Part shown: one piece after another, positions 52,423 through 63,877 of the stretch
Position numbering within the stretch: the first letter of the stretch is position 1
Layout of the letters: every line of letters begins with the position of its first letter
From: Zhengitettix transpicula
Taxonomy: Eukaryota; Arthropoda; Insecta; Orthoptera; Tetrigidae
DNA length: 64,000 nt
Direction of reading: 5' to 3'
Assembly: GCA_037074705.1 (NCBI GenBank)
Contig: JAYJMR010000066.1
Span: forward strand, 62,001 to 126,000
The notes under the pieces: model-generated
The model's database searches: none
What the model was told of the DNA's origin: nothing
What the model saw: the letters and a program-made list of their open reading frames with translations, nothing else
Made by a program: the position numbers and the translations under genes

Positions 52423-53207
52423 ACGAGTCATTTATTATGAAATAAGACTATGTTATTTGAAGATTCTTGGTTGGTGAAATTCCAAACTTGTCGTCGAAAC
52501 GTCGAAATATTGGGATATATTAATTAATATTAATTGTTTAAGATTTTAGAAGTGCTGGTTTGAGTAATTTTTATAAAGAACGAGTCATTTATTATGAAAT
52601 AAGACTTTGTTATTTGAAGATTCTTGGTTGGTGAAATTCCAAACTTGTCGTCGAAACGTCGAAATATTACGATATATTAATTAATATTAATTGTTTAAGA
52701 TTTTAGAAGTGCTGGTTTGAGTAATTTTTATAAAGAACGAGTCATTTATTATGAAATAAGACTTTGTTATTTGAAGATTCTTGGTTGGTGAAATTCCAAA
52801 CTTGTCGTCGAAACGTCGAAATATTACGATGTATTAATTAATATTAATGGATTAAGATTTTAGAAGTGCAGGTTTGAGTAATTTTTATAAAGAACGAGTC
52901 ATTTATTATGAAATAAGACTTTGTTATTTGAAGATTCTTGGTTGGTGAAATTCCAAACTTGTCGTCGAAACGTCGAAATATTACGATATATTAATTAATA
53001 TTAATTGTTTAAGATTTTAGAAGTGCTGGTTTGAGTAATTTTTATAAAGAACGAGTCATTTATTATGAAATAAGACTTTGTTATTTGAAGATTCTTGGTT
53101 GGTGAAATTCCAAACTTGTCGTCGAAACGTCGAAATATTACGATATATTAATTAATATTAATAGATTAAGATTTTAGAAGTGCAGGTTTAAGTAATTTTT
53201 ATAAAGA
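52423..53207 (+). repeat. Five-monomer duplicated tract, copy 2
   Basis: It shares ACTATG at 52446 and ACGATGTATT at 52826 with the 46.9-kb copy. It is embedded in ATGG-type C monomers and is preceded by a GGTTAGTG G-class copy, as if a block from the older G-class domain had been moved into the newer one. Confidence 0.88.
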
Positions 53208-55090
53208 ACGAGTCATTTATTATGAAATAAGACTTTGTTATTTGAAGATTCTTGGTTGGTGAAATTCCAAACTTGTCGTCGAAACGTCGAAATATTGGGA
53301 TATATTAATTAATATTAATAGATTAAGATTTTAGAAGTGCTGGTTTGAGTAATTTTTATAAAGAACGAGTCATTTATTATGAAATAAGACTTTGTTATTT
53401 GAAGATTCTTGGTTGGTGAAATTCCAAACTTGTCGTCGAAACGTCGAAATATTACGATATATTAATTAATATTAATTGTTTAAGATTTTAGAAGTGCTGG
53501 TTTGAGTAATTTTTATAAAGAACGAGTCATTTATTATGAAATAAGACTTTGTTATTTGAAGATTCTTGGTTGGTGAAATTCCAAACTTGTCGTCGAAACG
53601 TCGAAATATTACGATATATTAATTAATATTAATAGATTAAGATTTTAGAAGTGCTGGTTTGAGTAATTTTTATAAAGAACGAGTCATTTATTATGAAATA
53701 AGACTTTGTTATTTGAAGATTCTTGGTTGGTGAAATTCCAAACTTGTCGTCGAAACGTCGAAATATTACGATATATTAATTAATATTAATTGTTTAAGAT
53801 TTTAGAAGTGCTGGTTTGAGTAATTTTTATAAAGAACGAGTCATTTATTATGAAATAAGACTTTGTTATTTGAAGATTCTTGGTTGGTGAAATTCCAAAC
53901 TTGTCGTCGAAACGTCGAAATATTACGATATATTAATTAATATTAATAGATTAAGATTTTAGAAGTGCAGGTTTGAGTAATTTTTATAAAGAAAGAGTCA
54001 TTTATTATGAAATAAGACTTTGTTATTTGAAGATTCTTGGTTGGTGAAATTCCAAACTTGTCGTCGAAACGTCGAAATATTACGATATATTAATTAATAT
54101 TAATAGATTAAGATTTTAGAAGTGCAGGTTTGACTAATTTTTATAAAGAACGAGTCATTTATTATGAAATAAGACTTTGTTATTTGAAGATTCTTGGTTG
54201 GTGAAATTCCAAACTTGTCGTCGAAACGTCGAAATATTACGATATAATTATTAATATTAATGGATTAAGATTTTAGAAGTGCAGGTTTGAGTAATTTTTA
54301 TAAAGAACGAGTCATTTATTATGAAATAAGACTTTGTTATTTGAAGATTCTTGGTTGGTGAAATTCCAAACTTGTCGTCGAAACGTCGAAATATTACGAT
54401 ATATTAATTAATATTAATAGATTAAGATTTTAGAAGTGCAGGTTTGACTAATTTTTATAAAGAACGAGTCATTTATTATGAAATAAGACTTTGTTATTTG
54501 AAGATTCTTGTTTGGTGAAATTCCAAACTTGTCGTCGAAACGTCGAAATATTACGATATATTAATTAATATTAATGGATTAAGATTTTAGAAGTGCAGGT
54601 TTGAGTAATTTTTATAAAGAACGAGTCATTTATTATGAAATAAGACTTTGTTATTTGAAGATTCCTGGTTGGTGAAATTCCAAACTTGTCGTCGAAACGT
54701 CGAAATATTACGATATATTAATTAATATTAATAGATTAAGATTTTAGAAGTGCAGGTTTGACTAATTTTTATAAAGAACGAGTCATTTATTATGAAATAA
54801 GACTTTGTTATTTGAAGATTCTTGGTGGTGAAATTCCAAACTTGTCGTCGAAACGTCGAAATATTACGATATATTAATTAATATTAATGGATTAAGATTT
54901 TAGAAGTGCAGGTTTGAGTAATTTTTATAAAGAACGAGTCATTTATTATGAAATAAGACTTTGTTATTTGAAGATTCTTGGTTGGTGAAATTCCAAACTT
55001 GTCGTCGAAACGTCGAAATATTACGATATATTAATTAATATTAATAGATTAAGATTTTAGAAGTGCAGGTTTGACTAATTTTTATAAAGA

Positions 55091-56032
55091 ACGAGTCATT
55101 TATTATGAAATAAGACTTTGTTATTTGAAGATTCTTGGTTGGTGAAATTCCAAACTTGTCGTCGAAACGTCGAAATATTACGATATATTAATTAATATTA
55201 ATGGATTAAGATTTTAAAAGTGCAGGTTTGAGTAATTTTTATAAAGAACGAGTCATTTATTATGAAATAAGACTTTGTTATTTGAAGATTCTTGGTTGGT
55301 GAAATTCCAAACTTGTCGTCGAAACGTCGAAATATTACGATATATTAATTAATATTAATAGATTAAGATTTTAGAAGTGCAGGTTTGACTAATTTTTATA
55401 AAGAACGAGTCATTTATTATGAAATAAGACTTTGTTATTTGAAGATTCTTGGTTGGTGAAATTCCAAACTTGTCGTCGAAACGTCGAAATATTACGATAT
55501 AATTATTAATATTAATGGATTAAGATTTTAGAAGTGCAGGTTTGATTAATTTTTATAAAGAACGAGTCATTTATTATGAAATAAGACTTTGTTATTTGAA
55601 GATTCTTGGTTGGTGAAATTCCAAACTTGTCGTCGAAACGTCGAAATATTACGATATATTAATTAATATTAATAGATTAAGATTTTAGAAGTGCAGGTTT
55701 GACTAATTTTTATAAAGAACGAGTCATTTATTATGAAATAAGACTTTGTTATTTGAAGATTCTTGGTTGGTGAAATTCCAAACTTGTCGTCGAAACGTCG
55801 AAATATTACGATATATTAATTAATATTAATGGATTAAGATTTTAAAAGTGCAGGTTTGAGTAATTTTTATAAACAACGAGTCATTTATTATGAAATAAGA
55901 CTTTGTTATTTGAAGATTCTTGGTTGGTGAAGTTCCAAACTTGTCGTCGAAACGTCGAAATATTACGATATATTAATTAATATTAATGGATTAAGATTTT
56001 AGAAGTGCAGGTTTGAGTAATTTTTATAAAGA
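55091..56032 (+). repeat. Six-monomer duplicated tract, second of a set
   Basis: It matches 50067-51008 in class order. Markers CGATATAATT (55495) and ATAAACAACG (55869) lie at the expected ranks. One difference is the third monomer, which ends in ATAAAGAACG here but ATAAACAACG at 50531. Confidence 0.88.
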
Positions 56033-57602
56033 ACGAGTCATTTATTATGAAATAAGACTTTGTTATTTGAAGATTCTTGGTTGGTGAAATTCCAAACTTG
56101 TCGTCGAAACGTCGAAATATTACGATATATTAATTAATATTAATAGATTAAGATTTTAGAAGTGCAGGTTTGACTAATTTTTATAAAGAACGAGTCATTT
56201 ATTATGAAATAAGACTTTGTTATTTGAAGATTCTTGGTTGGTGAAATTCCAAACTTGTCGTCGAAACGTCGAAATATTACGATATATTAATTAATATTAA
56301 TGGATTAAGATTTTAAAAGTGCAGGTTTGAGTAATTTTTATAAACAACGAGTCATTTATTATGAAATAAGACTTTGTTATTTGAAGATTCTTGGTTGGTG
56401 AAATTCCAAACTTGTCGTCGAAAAGTCGAAATATTACGATATATTAATTAATATTAATAGATTAAGATTTTAGAAGTGCAGGTTTGAGTAATTTTTATAA
56501 AGAACGAGTCATTTATTATGAAATAAGACTTTGTTATTTGAAGATTCTTGGTTGGTGAAATTCCAAACTTGTCGTCGAAACGTCGAAATATTACGATATA
56601 TGAATTAATATTAATTGTTTAAGATTTTAGAAGTGCTGGTTTGAGTAATTTTTATAAAGAACGAGTCATTTATTATGAAATAAGACTTTGTTATTTGAAG
56701 ATTCTTGGTTGGTGAAATTCCAAACTTGTCGTCGAAACGTCGAAATATTACGATATATTAACTAATATTAATGGATTAAGATTTTAGAAGTGCAGGTTTG
56801 AGTAATTTTTATAAAGAACGAGTCATTTATTATGAAATAAGACTTTGTTATTTGAAGATTCTTGGTTGGTGAAATTCCAAACTTGTCGTCGAAACGTCGA
56901 AATATTACGATATATTAATTAATATTATTGGATTAAGATTTTAGAAGTGCAGGTTTGAGTAATTTTTATAAAGAACGAGTCATTTATTATGAAATAAGAC
57001 TTTGTTATTTGAAGATTCTTGGTTGGTGAAATTCCAAACTTGTCGTCGAAACGTCGAAATATTACGATATATTAATTAATATTAATAGATTAAGATTTTA
57101 GAAGTGCAGGTTTGAGTAATTTTTATAAAGAACGAGTCATTTATTATGAAATAAGACTTTGTTATTTGAAGATTCTTGGTTGGTGAAATTCCAAACTTGT
57201 CGTCGAAACGTCGAAATATTACGATATATTAATTAATATTAATGGATTAAGATTTTAGAAGTGCAGGTTTGACTAATTTTTATAAAGAACGAGTCATTTA
57301 TTATGAAATAAGACTTTGTTATTTGAAGATTCTTGGTTGGTGAAATTCCAAACTTGTCGTCGAAACGTCGAAATATTACGATATATTAATTAATATTAAT
57401 GGATTAAGATTTTAGAAGTGCAGGTTTGAGTAATTTTTATAAAGAACGAGTCATTTATTATGAAATAAGACTTTGTTATTTGAAGATTCTTGGTTGGTGA
57501 AATTCCAAACTTGTCGTCGAAACGTCGAAATATTACGATATATTAATTAATATTAATAGATTAAGATTTTAGAAGTGCAGGTTTGACTAATTTTTATAAA
57601 GA

Positions 57603-58073
57603 ACGAGTCATTTATTATGAAATAAGACTTTGTTATTTGAAGATTCTTGGTTGGTGAAATTCCAAACTTGTCGTCGAAACGTCGAAATATTACGATATAT
57701 TAATTAATATTAATGGATTAAGATTTTAAAAGTGCAGGTTTGAGTAATTTTTATAAAGAACGAGTCATTTATTATGAAATAAGACTTTGTTATTTGAAGA
57801 TTCTTGGTTGGTGAAATTCCAAACTTGTCGTCGAAACGTCGAAATATTACGATATATTAATTAATATTAATAGATTAAGATTTTAGAAGTGCAGGTTTGA
57901 CTAATTTTTATAAAGAACGAGTCATTTATTATGAAATAAGACTTTGTTATTTGAAGATTCTTGGTTGGTGAAATTCCAAACTTGTCGTCGAAACGTCGAA
58001 ATATTACGATATAATTATTAATATTAATGGATTAAGATTTTAGAAGTGCAGGTTTGATTAATTTTTATAAACA
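57603..58073 (+). repeat. Three-monomer duplicated tract, third of the set
   Basis: ATGG-AAAAG, ATAG-GAC and CGATATAATTATT with GATTAA follow each other as at 50067 and 55091. The third ends in ATAAACAACG (58067), so it resembles the 50-kb copy rather than the nearer 55-kb copy. Confidence 0.85.
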
Positions 58074-61000
58074 ACGAGTCATTTATTATGAAATAAGACT
58101 TTGTTATTTGAAGATTCTTGGTTGGTGAAATTCCAAACTTGTCGTCGAAACGTCGAAATATTACGATATATTAATTAATATTAATGGATTAAGATTTTAG
58201 AAGTGCAGGTTTGAGTAATTTTTATAAAGAACGAGTCATTTATTATGAAATAAGACTTTGTTATTTGAAGATTCTTGGTTGGTGAAATTCCAAACTTGTC
58301 GTCGAAACGTCGAAATATTACGATATATTAATTAATATTAATAGATTAAGATTTTAGAAGTGCAGGTTTGACTAATTTTTATAAAGAACGAGTCATTTAT
58401 TATGAAATAAGACTTTGTTATTTGAAGATTCTTGGTTGGTGAAATTCCAAACTTGTCGTCGAAACGTCGAAATATTACGATATATTAATTAATATTAATG
58501 GATTAAGATTTTAAAAGTGCAGGTTTGAGTAATTTTTATAAACAACGAGTCATTTATTATGAAATAAGACTTTGTTATTTGAAGATTCTTGGTTGGTGAA
58601 ATTCCAAACTTGTCGTCGAAACGTCGAAATATTACGATATATTAATTAATATTAATGGATTAAGATTTTAGAAGTGCAGGTTTGAGTAATTTTTATAAAG
58701 AACGAGTCATTTATTATGAAATAAGACTTTGTTATTTGAAGATTCTTGGTTGGTGAAATTCCAAACTTGTCGTCGAAACGTCGAAATATTACGATATATT
58801 AATTAATATTAATAGATTAAGATTTTAGAAGTGCAGGTTTGACTAATTTTTATAAAGAACGAGTCATTTATTATGAAATAAGACTTTGTTATTTGAAGAT
58901 TCTTGGTTGGTGAAATTCCAAACTTGTCGTCGAAACGTCGAAATATTACGATATATTAATTAATATTAATAGATTAAGATTTTAGAAGTGCAGGTTTGAC
59001 TAATTTTTATAAAGAACGAGTCATTTATTATGAAATAAGACTTTGTTATTTGAAGATTCTTGGTTGGTGAAATTCCAAACTTGTCGTCGAAACGTCGAAA
59101 TATTACGATATATTAATTAATATTAATGGATTAAGATTTTAAAAGTGCAGGTTTGAGTAATTTTTATAAACAACGAGTCATTTATTATGAAATAAGACTT
59201 TGTTATTTGAAGATTCTTGGTTGGTGAAATTCCAAACTTGTCGTCGAAACGTCGAAATATTACGATATATTAATTAATATTAATGGATTAAGATTTTAGA
59301 AGTGCAGGTTTGAGTAATTTTTATAAAGAACGAGTCATTTATTATGAAATAAGACTTTGTTATTTGAAGATTCTTGGTTGGTGAAATTCCAAACTTGTCG
59401 TCGAAACGTCGAAATATTACGATATATTAATTAATATTAATAGATTAAGATTTTAGAAGTGCAGGTTTGACTAATTTTTATAAAGAACGAGTCATTTATT
59501 ATGAAATAAGACTTTGTTATTTGAAGATTCTTGGTTGGTGAAATTCCAAACTTGTCGTCGAAACGTCGAAATATTACGATATATTAATTAATATTAATGG
59601 ATTAAGATTTTAGAAGTGCAGGTTTGAGTAATTTTTATAAAGAACGAGTCATTTATTATGAAATAAGACTTTGTTATTTGAAGATTCTTGGTTGGTGAAA
59701 TTCCAAACTTGTCGTCGAAACGTCGAAATATTACGATATATTAATTAATATTAATAGATTAAGATTTTAGAAGTGCAGGTTTGACTAATTTTTATAAAGA
59801 ACGAGTAATTTATTATGAAATAAGACTTTGTTATTTGAAGATTCTTGGTTGGTGAAATTCCAAACTTGTCGTCGAAACGTCGAAATATTACGATATATTA
59901 ATTAATATTAATGGATTAAGATTTTAAAAGTGCAGGTTTGAGTAATTTTTATAAAGAACGAGTCATTTATTATGAAATAAGACTTTGTTATTTGAAGATT
60001 CTTGGTTGGTGAAATTCCAAACTTGTCGTCGAAACGTCGAAATATTACGATATATTAATTAATATTAATAGATTAAGATTTTAGAAGTGCAGGTTTGACT
60101 AATTTTTATAAAGAACGAGTCATTTATTATGAAATAAGACTTTGTTATTTGAAGATTCTTGGTTGGTGAAATTCCAAACTTGTCGTCGAATCGTCGAAAT
60201 ATTACGATATATTAATTAATATTAATGGATTAAGATTTTAAAAGTGCAGGTTTGAGTAATTTTTATAAAGAACGAGTCATTTATTATGAAATAAGACTTT
60301 GTTATTTGAAGATTCTTGGTTGGTGAAATTCCAAACTTGTCGTCGAAACGTCGAAATATTACGATATATTAATTAATATTAATGGATTAAGATTTTAGAA
60401 GTGCAGGTTTGAGTAATTTTTATACAGAACGAGTCATTTATTATGAAATAAGACTTTGTTATTTGAAGATTCTTGGTTGGTGAAATTCCAAACTTGTCGT
60501 CGAAACGTCGAAATATTACGATATATTAATTAATATTAATGGATTAAGATTTTAAAAGTGCAGGTTTGAGTAATTTTTATAAAGAACGAGTCATTTATTA
60601 TGAAATAAGACTTTGTTATTTGAAGATTCTTGGTTGGTGAAATTCCAAACTTGTCGTCGAAACGTCGAAATATTACGATATATTAATTAATATTAATGGA
60701 TTAAGATTTTAAAAGTGCAGGTTTGATTAATTTTTATAAAGAACGAGTCATTTATTATGAAATAAGACTTTGTTATTTGAAGATTCTTGGTTGGTGAAAT
60801 TCCAAACTTGTCGTCGAAACGTCGAAATATTACGATATATTAATTAATATTAATAGATTAAGATTTTAGAAGTGCAGGTTTGACTAATTTTTATAAAGAA
60901 CGAGTCATTTATTATGAAATAAGACTTTGTTATTTGAAGATTCTTGGTTGGTGAAATTCCAAACTTGTCGTCGAATCGTCGAAATATTACGATATATTAA

Positions 61001-61527
61001 TTAATATTAATGGATTAAGATTTTAAAAGTGCAGGTTTGAGTAATTTTTATAAAGAACGAGTCATTTATTATGAAATAAGACTTTGTTATTTGAAGATTC
61101 TTGGTTGGTGAAATTCCAAACTTGTCGTCGAATCGTCGAAATATTACGATATATTAATTAATATTAATGGATTAAGATTTTAAAAGTGCAGGTTTGAGTA
61201 ATTTTTATAAAGAACGAGTCATTTATTATGAAATAAGACTTTGTTATTTGAAGATTCTTGGTTGGTGAAATTCCAAACTTGTCGTCGAAACGTCGAAATA
61301 TTACGATATATTAATTAATATTAATAGATTAAGATTTTAGAAGTGCAGGTTTGACTAATTTTTATAAAGAACGAGTCATTTATTATGAAATAAGACTTTG
61401 TTATTTGAAGATTCTTGGTTGGTGAAATTCCAAACTTGTCGTCGAAACGTCGAAATATTACGATATATTAATTAATATTAATAGATTAAGATTTTAGAAG
61501 TGCAGGTTTGAGTAATTTTTATACAGA

Positions 61528-63877
61528 ACGAGTCATTTATTATGAAATAAGACTTTGTTATTTTTAGTTTCTTGGTTGGTGAAATTCCAAACTTGTCGTC
61601 GAAACGTCGAAATATTATGATATATTAATTAATATTAATAGATTAAGATTTTAAAGTGCAGGTTTGAGTAATTTTTATAAAGAACGAATCATTTATTATG
61701 AAATAAGACTTTGTTATTTTTAGTTTCTTGGTTGGTGAAATTCCAAACTTGTTGCCGAAACGTCGAAATATTATGATATATTAATTAATATTAATAGATT
61801 AAGATTTTAGAAGTGCAGGTTTGAGTATTTCTTATAAAGAACGTATCATTTATTATGAAATAAGACTTTGTTATTTTTAGATTCTTGGTTGGTGAAATTC
61901 CAAACTTCTTGCCGAAACGTCGAAATATTATGATATATTAATTAATATTAATAGATTAAGATTTTAGAAGTGCAGGTTTGAGTAATTTTTATAAAGAACG
62001 AATCATTTATTATGAAATCAGACTTTGTTATTTCTAGTTTCTTGGTTGGTGAAATTCCAAACTTGTTGCCGAAACGTCGAAATATTATGATATATTAATT
62101 AATATTAATAGATTAAGATTTAAGAAGTGCAGGTTTGAGTAATTCTTATAAAGAACGTATCATTTATTATGAAATAAGACTTTGTTATTTTTAACTTCTT
62201 GGTTGGTGAAATTCCAAACTTGTTGCCGAAACGTCGAAATATTATGATATATTAATTAATATTAATAGATTAAGATTTTAAAGTGCAGGTTTGAGTAATT
62301 TTTATAAAGAACGAATCATTTATTATGAAATCAGACTTTGTTATTTCTAGTTTCTTGGTTGGTGAAATTCCAAACTTGTTGCCGAAACGTCGAAATATTA
62401 TGATATATTAATTAATATTAATAGATTAAGATTTTAAAGTGCAGGTTTGAGTAATTTTTATAAAGAACGAATCATTTATTATGAAATAAGACTTTGTTAT
62501 TTTTAGATTCTTGGTTGGTGAAATTCCAAACTTGTTGCCGAAACGTCGAAATATTATGATATATTAATTAATATTAATAGATTAAGATTTTAAAGTGCAG
62601 GTTTGAGTAATTTTTATAAAGAACGAATCATTTATTATGAAATAAGACTTTGTTATTTTTAGTTTCTTGGTTGGTGAAATTCTAAACTTGTCGTCGAAAC
62701 GTCGAAATATTATGATTTATTAATTAATATTAATAGATTAAGATTTTAGAAGTGCAGGTTTGAGTAATTTTTATAAAGAACGTATCATTCATTATGAAAT
62801 AAGACTTTGTTATTTTTAGTTTCTTGGTTGGTGAAATTCCATACTTGTTGCCGAAACGTCGAAATATTATGATATATTAATTAATATTAATAGATTAAGA
62901 TTTTAGAAGTGCAGGTTTGAGTAATTTTTATAAAGAACGAATCATTTATTATGAAATAAGACTTTGTTATTTCTAGTTTCTTGGTTGGTGAAATTCCAAA
63001 CTTGTTGCCGAAACGTCGAAATATTATGATATATTAATTAATATTAATAGATTAAGATTTTAAAGTGCAGGTTTGAGTAATTTTTATAAAGAACGAATCA
63101 TTTATTATGAAATAAGACTTTGTTATTTTTAGTTTCTTGGTTGGTGAAATTCCAAACTTGTTGCCGAAACGTCGAAATATTGCGATATATTAATTAATAT
63201 TAATAGATTAAGATTTTAGAAGTGCAGGTTTGAGTAATTTTTATAAAGAACGAATCATTTATTATGAAATAAGACTTTGTTATTTTTAGTTTCTTGGTTG
63301 CTGAAATTCCAAACTTGTTGCCGAAACGTCGAAATATTACGATATATTAATTAATATTAATAGATTAAGATTTTAGCTGTGCAGGTTTGAGTAATTTTTA
63401 AAAAGAACGTGTCATTTATTATGAAATAAGACTTTGTTATTTTTAGTTTCTTGGTTGGTGAAATTCCATACTTGTTGCCGAAACGTCGAAATATTGCGAT
63501 ATATTAATTAATATTAATAGATTAAGATTTTAGAAGTGCAGGTTTGAGAAATTTTTATAAAGAACGAATCATTTATTATGAAATAAGACTTTGTTATTTT
63601 TAGTTTCTTGGTTGCTGAAATTCCAAACTTATTGCCGAAACGTCGAAATATTGTGATATATTAATTAATATTAATAGATTAAGATTTTAGCTGTGCAGGT
63701 TTGAGTAAGTTTTAAAAAGAACGTGTCATTTATTATGAAATAAGACTTTGTTATTTTTAGTTTCTTGGTTGGTTAAATTCCATACTTGTTGCCGAAACGT
63801 CGAAATATTGCGATATATTAATTAATATTAATAGATTAAGATTTTAGAAGTGCAGGTTTGAGTAATTTTTATAAAGA
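61528..63877 (+). repeat. Diverged right-edge subfamily
   Basis: About 15 monomers differ consistently from the core. TATTTGAAGATTC becomes TATTTTTAGTTTC or TATTTCTAGTTTC; most CpG boxes become TTGCCGAAACG; the class motif is mostly ATTATGATATATT or ATTGCGATATATT; starts are ACGAATC, ACGTATC or ACGTGTC; several copies have TTTTAAAGTG and are 156 bp. Substitutions between neighbours are more frequent than elsewhere. One copy near 62690 retains GTCGTCG. It may be an older layer approaching the array border, but the border itself is not in the window. Confidence 0.9.
63250..63877 (+). repeat. Dimeric higher-order repeat within the edge subfamily
   Basis: Two 314-bp copies, 63250-63563 and 63564-63877, share GGTTGCTGAAATT (63301 and 63615), TTTTAGCTGTG (63377 and 63691), TTAAAAAGAACGTGTC and TTCCATAC. 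They carry private differences such as GTTTGAGAAATT in the first copy and CTTATTGCC and GGTTAAATT in the second. Confidence 0.9.

Larger units (their letters stand above)
46614..61527 (+). repeat. C-class ATGGATT domain
   Basis: C class with AATATT dominates, in three main forms: ATAGATT with CAGG-GAC, ATGGATT with CAGG-GAG (often TTTTAAAAGTG), and ATTGGATT. G-class and ATTGTTT monomers persist as islands at 46.9-48.3 and 52.3-53.8 kb. Monomer length is very constant; exceptions are a lost TT in CTGGTCGAG near 47535, TTTTTAG near 51461 and CTTGGTGGTG near 54823. Confidence 0.87.
53993..61527 (+). repeat. Dimeric alternation of ATAG-GAC and ATGG-GAG monomers
   Basis: Two C-class forms alternate for long stretches, giving a 314-bp unit: one with ATAGATT, TTTTAGAAG and GACTAA, the other with ATGGATT, often TTTTAAAAG, and GAGTAA. 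The alternation is regular at about 54.0-56.3 and 57.5-60.2 kb. It is interrupted at 56.35-57.3 kb by a block like 48.0-49.0 kb (GAATTAATATTAATTG at 56602 and 48281, 53 monomers apart). AATCG boxes at 60191, 60976 and 61133, and TATACAG at 60421 and 61520, mark the last local copies. Confidence 0.85.
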
